This document shows, one piece after another, positions 1 through 9,479 of a stretch of 64,000 bases of DNA (its first letter is position 1; every line of letters starts with the position of its first letter). Both the position numbers and the translations under genes were made by a program. The stretch covers positions 186,001-250,000 of the forward strand of contig NZ_CP076361.1 in assembly GCF_018798885.1 (NCBI RefSeq), in the 5' to 3' direction. The DNA is from Gemmobacter fulvus. Lineage in GTDB: Bacteria; Pseudomonadota; Alphaproteobacteria; Rhodobacterales; Rhodobacteraceae. The notes under the pieces are model-generated. The model worked only from the letters and a program-made list of their open reading frames with translations. It was not told the origin of the DNA and made no database searches.

Positions 1-888
1 CTGTTCATCAATGATGTCGATGTGACCAGCGGCGAAAAGCCCCCCATGCAATGCACGGTGCAGATCGCGCCGATGGCCGATGATCCGCATGTGCTGATGC
101 TGCTGATCAGCCCGCGCGAAATCGCGGATCGGCTGGGCCGGGCGGGGGCGGCGAAAACGGCGGCAAAATCGGCCATCGGCATGGCCGAGATGCTGGCGCA
201 TGAGATCAAGAACCCGCTGGCGGGCATTTCCGGCGCGGCGCAGCTGTTGTCGATGGGGCTGGGCCCCGAGGACCGCGAGTTGACCGAGCTGATTGTCGAG
301 GAAACCCGGCGCATCGTGAAGCTGCTGGAGCAGGTCGAACAATTCGGCAATCTGCGCCCGCCGGACCGTCGCGCGGTGAATATCCATGACGCGCTTGACC
401 GGGCGCGCAAATCGGCACTGGTCGGTTTTGCCGCGCGCATGAAGATCATCGAGGAATATGATCCCTCGTTGCCGCCGACCTATGCCGACCCCGATCAGCT
501 GATGCAGGTGTTCCTGAACCTGATCAAGAACGCGGCCGAGGCGGCGGGCGGCGAGGGCGGCACCATCCGCCTGCGCACCCGCTATGACCTGTCGCTGCGG
601 CTGCGCCGCAAGGACGGGCCGGGCAAGGCGCTGCCCTTGCAGGTGGAGATCATCGACAACGGTCCCGGCCTGCCGCCCGGCATCGCGGGCGAAATCTTCG
701 AGCCCTTCGTTTCGGGCAAGGAAAACGGCACGGGGCTGGGCCTCGCGCTGGTAAGCAAGATCATCACGGAACATGACGGATGGATTGCGGTGGATTCGGT
801 TCCGGGTCGCACCGTGTTCCGGGTGTCGTTGTCGGTGGCCCCACGTGAGCCGACGGCACGGGAAATGCACAAGAAGGATGCAGGCTGA
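1..888 (+). CDS. ntrB: Nitrogen regulation sensor histidine kinase NtrB (5' end outside window)
   Basis: This is the C-terminal part of NtrB (GlnL), the soluble kinase that phosphorylates NtrC when nitrogen is short and is switched by PII proteins. The frame is open from base 1, so the start codon and most of the PAS domain lie to the left. The H-box reads [20 protein letters not shown] with the phospho-accepting His. The ATPase N-box follows ([12 protein letters not shown]), then the G1 box DNGPGLPPG and the G2 box [12 protein letters not shown]. The TGA stop shares its last A with the ATG of ntrC, so the two are translationally coupled. The ntrB-ntrC-ntrY-ntrX order is standard in Rhodobacter. 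Identity is very likely. Confidence 0.95.
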   Translation: MFINDVDVTSGEKPPMQCTVQIAPMADDPHVLMLLISPREIADRLGRAGAAKTAAKSAIGMAEMLAHEIKNPLAGISGAAQLLSMGLGPEDRELTELIVEETRRIVKLLEQVEQFGNLRPPDRRAVNIHDALDRARKSALVGFAARMKIIEEYDPSLPPTYADPDQLMQVFLNLIKNAAEAAGGEGGTIRLRTRYDLSLRLRRKDGPGKALPLQVEIIDNGPGLPPGIAGEIFEPFVSGKENGTGLGLALVSKIITEHDGWIAVDSVPGRTVFRVSLSVAPREPTAREMHKKDAG

Positions 889-2252
889 TGGATGGCACGG
901 TTCTGGTAGCCGATGATGACCGCACGATCCGCACGGTGCTGACACAGGCGCTGACACGGGCGGGATGCAAGGTTCACGCAACCTCGTCGCTGGTGACGCT
1001 GATGCGCTGGGTCGAAGAGGGCAAGGGCGATCTGGTGATTTCGGATGTGATCATGCCCGATGGTAACGGGCTTGAGGCTTTGCCCAAGATCTCCAACATG
1101 CGGCCCGGCCTGCCGGTGATCGTGATTTCGGCGCAGAACACCATCATGACCGCCATTCAGGCCGCCGAGGCCGAGGCGTTCGACTATCTGCCGAAACCCT
1201 TCGATCTGCCCGATCTGATGAAACGCTCAGCCCGCGCGCTGGACATGAAGCGCCGCGCGCCGAAAGTGGCGGCCACCCCGCGCGAGGCGGGCGACGATCT
1301 GCCGCTGGTGGGGCGCACCCCGGCGATGCAGGCGCTGTACCGGCTGGTGGCGCGGGTGATGAACACCGATCTCGCGGTGCTGATCACCGGCGAGTCGGGC
1401 ACCGGAAAATCGCTGATTGCCCGTGCGATCCATGACTTTTCAGACCGGCGCACCATGCCCTTCGTGGTGGCACAGGCGGCGGATCTGCAAGGGATGGACG
1501 GGCCTTCGGCGCTGCTGGCCAAGGCGCGGGGCGGGTCTTTGGTGTTTGATGAAGTGGCTGATCTGGATGACGAGGCGCAGGCCCGCATCGTGCGTATGCT
1601 GGATATGCTGGGCGACAATGCGCCGCGCATCATGGCCACCAGCCAGAGCGATCTGGCGGCCCGGATGGAGGCGGGGGCTTTCCGGCAGGATCTGTTCTAC
1701 CGTCTGGGCGGCGTCACGCTGCATGTGCCCAGCCTGCGCGAGCGGGTGGATGACATTCCGCTGCTGGCCGAACACTTCCTTGCGCGCGGTGAACGCGATT
1801 TCGGCACGGTGCGCCGCCTGTCGCCCGATGCGCGCGAAATTCTGCGCGCCTATAGCTGGCCGGGCAATGTGCGGCAGCTGGAAAACACGCTCAAGCGCCT
1901 GATGGTCACCTCGTCCGAGCCGGATATCAGCCGCGCCGAGGTTGAGGCCGCCCTGGGCAGCCAGCCCTTGCCAGAGCCGATGAAGGGCGCGGGTGAGGGC
2001 GACAAGCTCTCGGCCTCGGTCGCACGGCATCTGAAGCGGTATTTCGATCTGCATGGCGGCCAATTGCCGCCGCCCGGCGTCTATACCCGCATCCTGCGCG
2101 AGGTGGAGGCACCGCTGATCGAAATCGCGCTGGATGCCACCGGCGGCAATCAGGCCAAATGTGCCGACCTGCTGGGCATCAACCGCAATACCTTGCGCAA
2201 GAAGATCACCGAGCTGGATATTCGCGTGACACGGCGGCGCAAGCTGATGTAA
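888..2252 (+). CDS. ntrC: Nitrogen response regulator NtrC, GAFTGA-less Rhodobacter type
   Basis: Response regulator of the NtrB/NtrC pair, 454 residues. The receiver domain spans about 1-120 with phospho-acceptor Asp53 ([11 protein letters not shown]). An AAA+ domain follows, with Walker A GESGTGKS at 168-175 and Walker [10 protein letters not shown] near 215-223. A Fis-type helix-turn-helix ([20 protein letters not shown]) closes the protein. Between [10 protein letters not shown] and ARGGSLVF only about a dozen residues remain, so the loop that carries GAFTGA in sigma54 activators is missing. In Rhodobacter capsulatus the equivalent NtrC is known to activate the housekeeping RNA polymerase; the same mode is inferred here. 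It starts on the A of the ntrB stop. Confidence 0.95.
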   Translation: MDGTVLVADDDRTIRTVLTQALTRAGCKVHATSSLVTLMRWVEEGKGDLVISDVIMPDGNGLEALPKISNMRPGLPVIVISAQNTIMTAIQAAEAEAFDYLPKPFDLPDLMKRSARALDMKRRAPKVAATPREAGDDLPLVGRTPAMQALYRLVARVMNTDLAVLITGESGTGKSLIARAIHDFSDRRTMPFVVAQAADLQGMDGPSALLAKARGGSLVFDEVADLDDEAQARIVRMLDMLGDNAPRIMATSQSDLAARMEAGAFRQDLFYRLGGVTLHVPSLRERVDDIPLLAEHFLARGERDFGTVRRLSPDAREILRAYSWPGNVRQLENTLKRLMVTSSEPDISRAEVEAALGSQPLPEPMKGAGEGDKLSASVARHLKRYFDLHGGQLPPPGVYTRILREVEAPLIEIALDATGGNQAKCADLLGINRNTLRKKITELDIRVTRRRKLM

Positions 2253-2306
2253 AACCGCAACATATAGCGTGTCTTGCGGGCCGAGCCCCGATTCACGCAA
2301 CAAGAT

Positions 2307-4628
2307 ATGGCTGCGGGGGCGGAATCGCCCTCATGTTTTGGGGGCTTTGGTATTTTGCGGGCTGTGGCACATAGCAACACCTGGGTTCTGCGGCTGACAC
2401 GGCTGCGGCGTCAGCGTCGGGTGCAGACCCTGCTGACGCTGAGCCTTGTCGTGCTGGGGCCGGTGCTGGTCGTCTCGACCCTGCTGGCGCTGGGGCCGCT
2501 GGATGGCGGGGCCGGATCGACGCTGCTGCGGATCATCCTTCTGATCGACTTTGTCTATGTCGCGCTGGTGGCCGCCCTTGTGCTGGCCCGCGTGGCACGC
2601 ATGGTGGCCGACCGGCGCAAGCAATCGGCTGGATCGCGGCTGCACATGCGGCTGACCGGGGTTTTTGCGTTGGTGGCGCTGACACCCACGGTGCTGGTGG
2701 CGGTTTTTGCGGTGCTGACGGTGAATATCGGCCTTGAGGGCTGGTTTTCAGACCGGGTGCAGCGCGTGGTCGGGGCCTCGCTGGCCGCTGCCGAGGCCTA
2801 TGAGGGCGAACACCGTGAAGATCTGACCGAAGACGCGCAGGCCTTCGCCGCCTTTCTGAATGTTGCCAAGAAATCGACCTTCTTTCTGGACGACACGCAA
2901 CTGCGCCCGCTGCTGACGCAGGCGCAGGAGCGGATCCAGCGCGGTCTGCGCGAGGCCTTTCTGATCGACGGCGGCGGCGAGTTGCGCACGCGCGGCGACA
3001 AATCCTATCTCTTCGATTTTGAAAAACCGACGCCGGAACAGATCGCGCAGGCGCAATCGGGCGAAACGGTGATCATTCAGGACTGGGCGAATAACGAGTT
3101 TCGCGCGCTGGTGCATCTTGAGGCCTATGCCGACCGCTATCTCTATGTCTCGCGCGCAGTGGACGGATCACTGCTCAGCCTGCTGGATGAAACCAAGGAA
3201 ACCGTGCGCCTTTATCAGCAGGTGGAAACGGCGCGCGGTCGGCTGCTGTTTGAATTCGGGCTGCTGTATCTGGGCTTTGCGCTGATCCTCATTCTGGCGG
3301 CGGTCTGGCTGGGCCTGTGGTTTGCGGAACGGCTGGCGCGCCCGGTCGGGCGGCTGGCCGGTGCGGCGCAGCGCGTCGGCGCGGGTGATATGGATGTGCA
3401 GGTGATCGAGGAAGAGGGCGATGACGAAATCGCCACGCTGGGCCGCGTGTTCAACCAGATGACCCGCCAGTTGAAGGGCCAGCGCGATGCGTTGATGGAG
3501 AACAACCGCCAGACCGAGCGGCGGCGGCGGCTGTTTGATTCCGTGCTGTCCTCGGTGACGGCCGGGGTGATCGGGCTGGATGCCGATGGCGATGTGGATT
3601 TCGTCAACCGTGCGGCAGAACGGCTGCTGGATTTCCACGAGGGCAAGGCGGATGTGGCGCTCGCCGTCGCTGTGCCGGAATTCGGGGCCCTGCTGGAACG
3701 GCTGCGCCAGGGCGGCGGCGGGGCGGTGCAAGAGGAAATCCGGCTGACACGTCAGGGCCGGATGGAAAGCCTGCTGGTGCGCATGTCGGTGCGGCGCAAC
3801 GACAGTGGGCGGCTGGAAGGTTATGTGGTGGCCTTTGACGATGTGACCGATCTGGTATCGGCGCAGCGTATGGCGGCCTGGGGCGATGTGGCCCGGCGCA
3901 TCGCGCATGAGATCAAGAACCCGCTGACCCCGATCCAGCTCTCTGCCGAGCGGATCAAACGCAAGTTCCGCAGCCAGGTGGCCGAACCCGCAGATCTGGA
4001 GCAGTATACTGACGTGATTGTGCGCCAGACCAATGACCTGCGCCGCATCGTCGACGAGTTTTCAAAATTCGCGCGGATGCCGGAACCGGATCGTCGTGAA
4101 ACCGATTTGACCAGACTGCTGCGCGATGCGGTGGTGTTGCAGGATGTGGGGCTTCCCGATGTGCGGCTTCAGGCCGATCTGCCGGATGCGCCCTTGCTGC
4201 TGGATCTGGATGCCACCATGATCGGACAGGCTTTGACCAATCTGATCAAGAATGCGGGTGAAGCGATTGAAGGTCTGATCGAAAAAGGGGCGCCGGCAGG
4301 GTTTCAGCCGGAAATCCGCGTGGCCTGCGTGGCCAGCGAGGCGGATGTGCTGATCACCATTGCCGACAATGGCGTGGGCCTGCCGCCCGACCGGGCGCGG
4401 CTGTTCGAGCCCTATGTCACCACCCGCGAAAAGGGCACCGGCCTTGGCCTGCCCATCGTGAAGAAGATCATCGAGGAACATGGCGGGTCGCTCATCCTGA
4501 CCGACGCGCCGATATTTGACGGCAATGCCCATGCGGGCGCGCTGGCGGAGATCCGTCTGCCACGGGCCCTGCGCCCGACCCGCACACGGGGCAAAGCATC
4601 GGCCATGGACGGCCAGGGGGACGCATGA
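2307..4628 (+). CDS. ntrY: Nitrogen/redox sensor histidine kinase NtrY
   Basis: Membrane histidine kinase, 773 residues from the ATG at 2307. An alternative GTG at 2364 lies closer to the first membrane segment, and neither start has a clear ribosome-binding site. N-terminal hydrophobic segments are followed by a periplasmic region of about 130 residues, another hydrophobic segment (LLYLGFALILILAAVWLGLWF), a HAMP domain (FAERLARPVGRLAGAAQRVG), a PAS-like region and the kinase core. The H-box reads [20 protein letters not shown], with ATPase motifs DNGVGLPPD and GTGLGLPIVKKI. Partner of NtrX; the stop overlaps the ntrX start by ATGA. In related bacteria NtrYX is tied to nitrogen, redox and envelope control. 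Confidence 0.92.
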   Translation: MAAGAESPSCFGGFGILRAVAHSNTWVLRLTRLRRQRRVQTLLTLSLVVLGPVLVVSTLLALGPLDGGAGSTLLRIILLIDFVYVALVAALVLARVARMVADRRKQSAGSRLHMRLTGVFALVALTPTVLVAVFAVLTVNIGLEGWFSDRVQRVVGASLAAAEAYEGEHREDLTEDAQAFAAFLNVAKKSTFFLDDTQLRPLLTQAQERIQRGLREAFLIDGGGELRTRGDKSYLFDFEKPTPEQIAQAQSGETVIIQDWANNEFRALVHLEAYADRYLYVSRAVDGSLLSLLDETKETVRLYQQVETARGRLLFEFGLLYLGFALILILAAVWLGLWFAERLARPVGRLAGAAQRVGAGDMDVQVIEEEGDDEIATLGRVFNQMTRQLKGQRDALMENNRQTERRRRLFDSVLSSVTAGVIGLDADGDVDFVNRAAERLLDFHEGKADVALAVAVPEFGALLERLRQGGGGAVQEEIRLTRQGRMESLLVRMSVRRNDSGRLEGYVVAFDDVTDLVSAQRMAAWGDVARRIAHEIKNPLTPIQLSAERIKRKFRSQVAEPADLEQYTDVIVRQTNDLRRIVDEFSKFARMPEPDRRETDLTRLLRDAVVLQDVGLPDVRLQADLPDAPLLLDLDATMIGQALTNLIKNAGEAIEGLIEKGAPAGFQPEIRVACVASEADVLITIADNGVGLPPDRARLFEPYVTTREKGTGLGLPIVKKIIEEHGGSLILTDAPIFDGNAHAGALAEIRLPRALRPTRTRGKASAMDGQGDA

Positions 4629-6043
4629 GCAATATTCTAATTGTGGACGACGAACGCGATATCCGGGAATTGATCGGGGATATTCTGCGCGACGAAGGGT
4701 TTCAGGTGCGGCTCGCCGCCAATGCGGATGAATGTATCGCCGCGATCAATGCCGAGGCCCCGGCGCTGATGATCCTCGACATCTGGCTGAAAGACAGCCG
4801 GATGGACGGGATCGACATTCTGAAAACCGTCAAACGCGACAACCCGGATGTGCCGGTGGTAATCATTTCCGGCCATGGCAATATCGAGATTGCGGTGGCC
4901 GCGATCAAACAGGGGGCCTATGACTTCATCGAGAAGCCCTTCAACATTGATCAGTTGATGGTCGTTGTCAGCCGCGCGATGGAAACCTCGCGGCTGCGGC
5001 GTGAAAACAGCGAATTGCGCCGCCGCGATGTGACTGCCTCGGAAATGCTGGGCAATTCACCCGCCTTCCGTGCCTTGAAGGCGCAGCTGGAAAAGGTGAC
5101 GAAATCCAATGGTCGCGTGATGCTGACCGGGCCTGCCGGATCGGGCAAGGAAATGGCAGCGCGTTTTATCCATACCAATTCCAACCGGGCCTCGGCACCG
5201 TTCATCTCGGTCTCGTCGGCGGCGATTGAACCCGAACGCATGGAAGAAGTGTTGTTCGGACGTGAAACGCCCGAGCGGGGCGTCGAGCCGGGTCTGCTGG
5301 AACAGGCGCATGGTGGTGTGGTCTATTTCGATGAAGTGGCCGATATGCCGCTGGGCACTCAGTCGAAGATCCTGCGGGTGCTGGTGGATCAGCAATTCAC
5401 CCGCGCAGGCGGGGCCGACAAGGTGCGCGTCGATCTGCGGGTGATCAGCTCGACCACCCGCGATCTGCGCCATGAAATCACCGCAGGCCGGTTTCGGCAG
5501 GAGCTGTATGACCGGCTGAACGTGGTGCCGATCGGCGTGCCGAGCCTTGAGGAACGCCGCGAAGACATCCCTGAACTGACGCGGCATTTCATTGATATGT
5601 TCCACCGCTCGCAAGGTCTGCCGCTGCGCAATCTGACGCCGGATGCCGAAGCGATGCTGCAAACGATGCAATGGCCGGGCAATGTGCGCCAGTTGCGCAA
5701 TGTGATCGAACGGGTGCTGATCCTGGGCGATGGCACCGGCCCGGTCGAGGCCAAAGAACTGCCGGGCCGCGAGACGCCGGGCAGCGACGAGGGCCGCATG
5801 GTGCTGGGTGGTGCCATGGCGACGCTGCCCCTGCGCGAGGCGCGCGAACTGTTCGAAAAGGAATACCTGCTGACGCAGATCAACCGCTTTGGCGGCAATA
5901 TCTCGCGCACCGCGAATTTCGTCGGCATGGAGCGCTCGGCCCTGCACCGCAAACTGAAATCGCTGGGGGTGGTGACCACCGCCAAATCTGGCGGCCGCAT
6001 GGCGCGGCTGGAGGATGATGAGGAGGAGGATGGCGACGAGTGA
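4625..6043 (+). CDS. ntrX: Response regulator NtrX, GAFTGA-less
   Basis: Response regulator of NtrY, 472 residues. The receiver domain has Asp52 in LMILDIWLKD. The AAA+ domain has Walker A GPAGSGKE at 169-176 and Walker B GGVVYFDEV. A C-terminal Fis-type helix-turn-helix (GGNISRTANFVGMERSALHRK) binds DNA, and the tail is acidic. As in the neighbouring NtrC, the sigma54-contact motif is gone: after LFG the sequence reads RETPERGVEPGLLEQAHGG where sigma54 activators have GAFTGA. The protein is therefore unlikely to work through RpoN; repression or activation of sigma70 promoters is the likely mode, by inference. Coupled to ntrY by a 4-base overlap. Confidence 0.94.
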   Translation: MSNILIVDDERDIRELIGDILRDEGFQVRLAANADECIAAINAEAPALMILDIWLKDSRMDGIDILKTVKRDNPDVPVVIISGHGNIEIAVAAIKQGAYDFIEKPFNIDQLMVVVSRAMETSRLRRENSELRRRDVTASEMLGNSPAFRALKAQLEKVTKSNGRVMLTGPAGSGKEMAARFIHTNSNRASAPFISVSSAAIEPERMEEVLFGRETPERGVEPGLLEQAHGGVVYFDEVADMPLGTQSKILRVLVDQQFTRAGGADKVRVDLRVISSTTRDLRHEITAGRFRQELYDRLNVVPIGVPSLEERREDIPELTRHFIDMFHRSQGLPLRNLTPDAEAMLQTMQWPGNVRQLRNVIERVLILGDGTGPVEAKELPGRETPGSDEGRMVLGGAMATLPLREARELFEKEYLLTQINRFGGNISRTANFVGMERSALHRKLKSLGVVTTAKSGGRMARLEDDEEEDGDE

Positions 6044-6114
6044 TCGGCGCATCCCCGGACAGGTGATGGCAGCCAAGCTGCGCGGTTCCGCAAGGTCGCC
6101 GCTCAGCTCGCGTG

Positions 6115-6143
6115 TTGACCCCATCCCCCACCCATGCCATGCC
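6115..6143 (+). promoter_or_regulatory. Weak candidate promoter for trkA-trkH
   Basis: TTGACC lies at 6115-6120 and CATGCC at 6138-6143, 17 bp apart, 28 bp before the trkA start. The -35 is good and the -10 poor. The 127-bp gap after ntrX has no clear terminator, so read-through from ntrX is also possible. Confidence 0.25.
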
Positions 6144-6170
6144 TGACCCGATCCAAACGAGGGCTTTCCC

Positions 6171-7547
6171 ATGAAGGTGATCATCTGTGGCGCAGGGCAG
6201 GTGGGTTGGCAGATCGCCCGCCACCTCTCGGGCGAACGCAATGACGTGACGGTGGTGGACAGCAACGCCGATCTGGTGCGCCGCGCCACCGAAACGCTGG
6301 ATGTGCAGGGCATCACCGGCTTTGCCAGCTATCCCGATGTGCTGGAGAAGGCCGGGGCACGCGATGCCGACATGATCATCGCCGCCACCTATTCCGACGA
6401 GGTGAACATGGTCACCTGTCAGGTGGCCCATTCCATATTCGGCGTGCCGCGCAAGATTGCGCGGCTGCGGGCTCAAAGTTATCTGGATGCGATCTATTCC
6501 GATCTCTACCGCCGCGACCATCTGCCGATTGATGTGGTGATCTCGCCCGAGCGCGAGGTGGCCGAGGCGGCGATGCAGCGGCTGGCGGCCCCCGCCACCT
6601 TTGATACCGAAAGCTTCTTTGGCGGCAAGGCGCAGCTTCTGGGCATCGCGCTGGATGCCGATTGCCCGGCGCTGAACACGCCCTTGCGCCAGTTGAACGA
6701 GCTGTTTTCCACCCTGCGCGCCATCGTGGTCGGCGTGCGCCGCAAGGGGCGGCTGTTCGCGCCCGAACCGGGGGATCAGCTGTTTGCCGAAGATCAGATC
6801 TATGTGCTGGCCCATATCGAGGATGTAAACCGCACGCTGGATATCTTTGGCAAAAGCACCAAGAAACAAGAGCGGGTGGTGATCATCGGTGGCGGCAATG
6901 TCGGTCTGGCCGTGGCCCGCGCGCTGGAGGCGCGGACCGACCGGATCCGCGCCAAGGTGATCGAAAAGAACCGCGCCCGCGCCGAATATGCCGCCGACAA
7001 CCTGCAACGCACCATCGTGCTGAACGGCGACGGCATGGATATCGACCTGCTGATGGAAGCGGCGATTGACCGGGCCGATGCGGTTCTGGCCGTCACCGAT
7101 GATGACAAGACCAATATGCTGGTGGCGGTGCGGGCCAAATCGGCGGGCTGTCCGATGGCCATCGCACTGGTCAACGACCCGACGCTGGTGCCGCTGATGG
7201 CCGAACTGGACATTGACGCCTATATCAACCCGCGCGCCACCACCGTCAGCTCGATCCTGCGCCACATCCGGCATGGCCGGGTGCGGGCGATCTATTCCAT
7301 CGGCGATGCCGAGGCCGAGGTGATCGAGGCGCAGGTTCTGGGCACCTCGCCGCTGGCGGGCCGCCTGATCCGGGATATCGAATTTCCCGAAGGCGTGCTG
7401 GTCGGCGCGGTGATGAAGGGCGACAAGGTGATGAAACCCACCGGCGATCTGCGCATCGACGAGGGCGATGCCATTGCCATGTTCGCCATGGCCAAGGACG
7501 TGCCGGAAGTGGAGCGGCTGCTGCAAGTCTCCATCGACTTTTTCTGA
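6171..7547 (+). CDS. trkA: Trk system potassium uptake protein TrkA
   Basis: Cytoplasmic NAD(H)-binding gating subunit of the Trk K+ uptake system, 458 residues, the usual length. It holds two tandem RCK modules, each with a dinucleotide-binding motif: VIICGAGQVGWQIA at the N-terminus and VVIIGGGNVGLAVA near residue 240. Each is followed by a TrkA-C type region (DQLFAEDQIYVLAH; EGDAIAMFAM). The gene follows ntrX after 127 bp and is followed 3 bp later by trkH, so the channel and its regulator are made together. The ntrYX-trkAH-hfq-hflX order is widespread in alphaproteobacteria. Confidence 0.95.
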   Translation: MKVIICGAGQVGWQIARHLSGERNDVTVVDSNADLVRRATETLDVQGITGFASYPDVLEKAGARDADMIIAATYSDEVNMVTCQVAHSIFGVPRKIARLRAQSYLDAIYSDLYRRDHLPIDVVISPEREVAEAAMQRLAAPATFDTESFFGGKAQLLGIALDADCPALNTPLRQLNELFSTLRAIVVGVRRKGRLFAPEPGDQLFAEDQIYVLAHIEDVNRTLDIFGKSTKKQERVVIIGGGNVGLAVARALEARTDRIRAKVIEKNRARAEYAADNLQRTIVLNGDGMDIDLLMEAAIDRADAVLAVTDDDKTNMLVAVRAKSAGCPMAIALVNDPTLVPLMAELDIDAYINPRATTVSSILRHIRHGRVRAIYSIGDAEAEVIEAQVLGTSPLAGRLIRDIEFPEGVLVGAVMKGDKVMKPTGDLRIDEGDAIAMFAMAKDVPEVERLLQVSIDFF

Positions 7548-7550
7548 GCC

Positions 7551-9068
7551 ATGATCCTGCGCCGCCTTCTTGATCTGCCGCTGATCGTCATCCTGATGGC
7601 GATTGCCTCGGTGTCCATGCTGGTGCCGAGCATGCACGCCTATGCGCTGCGCCAGCATGATGTCGGGCGGCCGTTCTTCTATTCGGCGCTGATCCTGCTG
7701 ATGTTCACCGGCATGATTGCGCTGGCCACCGCCAATGCCCGGCCGCGCGACCCACGGCGCAGCCATCTGAAGGCGCTGGTCGGGGCCTATCTGGTGTTGC
7801 CGCTGATGCTCGCCATCCCGTTTCACGAGGCGGTGCCGGATACCACCTTTGCGAACGCCTGGTTCGAGATGCTGTCGAGCTTCACCACCACCGGGGCGAC
7901 GCTGTATGACACGCCGGGCCGGTTGGCGCCCAGCCTGCATCTGTGGCGCTCGCTGGTGGGCTGGCTGGGCGGGTTTTATATCCTGCTGATGGGCGTGGCC
8001 GTGCTGATGCCGATGAATCTTGGCGGCATGGAGGTTCTGGGCGGGCGTATCGCAGGCGACGCAGGCGCGCCGCAGATCACCCGCATCGCCGATCCGTCCG
8101 AACGGGTGACGCGCTTTGCCATCCTGCTGTTTCCGGCCTATGCGGGCTTCACCCTGCTGCTGTGGATCGGGCTGGCGATGGCGGGAGAAAGCGGTTTTGT
8201 GGCGCTGTGCCTTGCCATGGCCACGCTGTCGACCAGTGGCATCACGCCGGATGCCGGATTGACCGCCGCGCAGGCCGGGGTGCCGGGCGAGATGCTGATT
8301 GCGCTGTTCCTGACGCTGGGCATCACCCGCCGCGCCTATCCGGGGGCGTTTTTTGCGGATCGTGGCCTGCCGCTTTATCGCGACCCCGAGGTGCGCATGG
8401 CGGCGGGGCTGGTGGCGGTGGTGACGGTCGTGCTGTTCCTGCGCCACTGGGTCGGGGCCATTGAAAACGCCGAAGGGCAGGATCTGCCTGCGTTTTTCCA
8501 CGTTCTGTGGGGCACTGCCTTCACCGCACTGTCCTTCCTGACCACCACCGGATTTGCTGCCGATCAATGGGCCTCGGCACGGATCTGGTCGGGGCTGGAG
8601 ACTCATGGCCTGATCCTGCTGGGGCTTGCGGTGATTGGCGGTGGCGTGGCCACGACGGCGGGCGGGGTCAAGCTGTTGCGCGTCTATGCGTTGTTCCGCC
8701 ATGGCCAGCGCGAGATGGAGCGGCTGATCCATCCCCATTCGGTCGGCGGGGCCGGGGCCTCGGCCCGGCGGCTGCGCGGCGAGGGCGCGCATGTCGCCTG
8801 GGTGTTCTTCATGCTGTTTGCGCTGTCGATCGCCGCCGTGGTGGCGGCGCTGACTTTGGTGGGCATCGGCTTTGATCCGGCGCTGATCCTTGCGATTGCC
8901 GCGCTGTCCAATACCGGGCCGCTGGCAGCGCTGGCGGGCGAGGTTCCCGTGCGCTTTGCCGAACTGGGCTTTGACGCCAAGGTGATTCTGGGCGTTGCCA
9001 TGGTTCTGGGCCGGATCGAGGCGCTGGCGGTTCTGGCGCTGCTGACGCCCGAGCAATGGCGGAAATGA
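7551..9068 (+). CDS. trkH: Trk system potassium uptake protein TrkH
   Basis: Membrane pore subunit of the Trk K+ transporter, 505 residues, many hydrophobic segments. The selectivity-filter regions are visible as repeated S/T-T-T-G motifs: SSFTTTGATLYD near residue 112, LSTSGITPD near 225 and LSFLTTTGFAAD near 325. A fourth pore-like motif is AALSNTGPLAAL near 450. The start is 3 bp after the trkA stop with no intervening promoter. TrkA is its partner at the inner membrane. Confidence 0.94.
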   Translation: MILRRLLDLPLIVILMAIASVSMLVPSMHAYALRQHDVGRPFFYSALILLMFTGMIALATANARPRDPRRSHLKALVGAYLVLPLMLAIPFHEAVPDTTFANAWFEMLSSFTTTGATLYDTPGRLAPSLHLWRSLVGWLGGFYILLMGVAVLMPMNLGGMEVLGGRIAGDAGAPQITRIADPSERVTRFAILLFPAYAGFTLLLWIGLAMAGESGFVALCLAMATLSTSGITPDAGLTAAQAGVPGEMLIALFLTLGITRRAYPGAFFADRGLPLYRDPEVRMAAGLVAVVTVVLFLRHWVGAIENAEGQDLPAFFHVLWGTAFTALSFLTTTGFAADQWASARIWSGLETHGLILLGLAVIGGGVATTAGGVKLLRVYALFRHGQREMERLIHPHSVGGAGASARRLRGEGAHVAWVFFMLFALSIAAVVAALTLVGIGFDPALILAIAALSNTGPLAALAGEVPVRFAELGFDAKVILGVAMVLGRIEALAVLALLTPEQWRK

Positions 9069-9078
9069 ATAGGCAATT

Positions 9079-9100
9079 GCCCGTATAACGGGCTGTTTTT
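9079..9100 (+). terminator. Intrinsic terminator after trkH
   Basis: GCCCGT at 9079-9084 pairs with ACGGGC at 9088-9093 over a 3-nt loop and is followed by TGTTTTT. It sits 10 bp after the trkH stop and would separate the trk genes from hfq. Confidence 0.5.
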
Positions 9101-9204
9101 GGGCTGGAATCTCCCTGCGAGGCCAGACATACTGATTCTGCTGCCAAACCAGAACGAGGACGGGTGGCGCATCAGGACCGCGCGATAAAAAAAGGCAAAA
9201 AAAA

Positions 9205-9438
9205 ATGGCTGCCGACAAACAGAATTTGCAGGACGCTTTTCTCAATCATGTGCGGAAGGCGAAAGTTCCGGTCACGATTTTTTTGATCAATGGGGTGAAG
9301 CTTCAGGGCGTCATCACCTGGTTTGACAATTTCTGCGTGCTTCTGCGCCGCGATGGGCAATCGCAACTCGTGTATAAACACGCGATTTCCACGATCATGC
9401 CGGGCGCACCGATCAACCTTTATGAAGGTGAAGACTGA
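9205..9438 (+). CDS. hfq: RNA chaperone Hfq
   Basis: Hexameric Sm-like chaperone that pairs small RNAs with mRNAs; 77 residues, normal for Rhodobacter. The Sm1 motif includes [20 protein letters not shown] and [15 protein letters not shown]; the Sm2 motif includes [12 protein letters not shown]. The protein ends in a short acidic tail (EGED) without the long C-terminal extension seen in enterobacteria. In Rhodobacter, Hfq was described as the nif regulator NrfA. The start codon is preceded by two A-runs split by GGC, an unusual leader. The hfq stop lies 39 bp before the assigned hflX start and may overlap an earlier one. Confidence 0.97.
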   Translation: MAADKQNLQDAFLNHVRKAKVPVTIFLINGVKLQGVITWFDNFCVLLRRDGQSQLVYKHAISTIMPGAPINLYEGED

Positions 9439-9479
9439 TTTCCGATCTTCCAGACGATGAGGACGAGTTCGACCCGCTG

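Noticed and set aside
5880-9245. A 1121-codon open frame on the minus strand across trkA and trkH
   Set aside because: Antisense shadow of two recognised genes with abnormal His/Arg/Gln composition and no motif.
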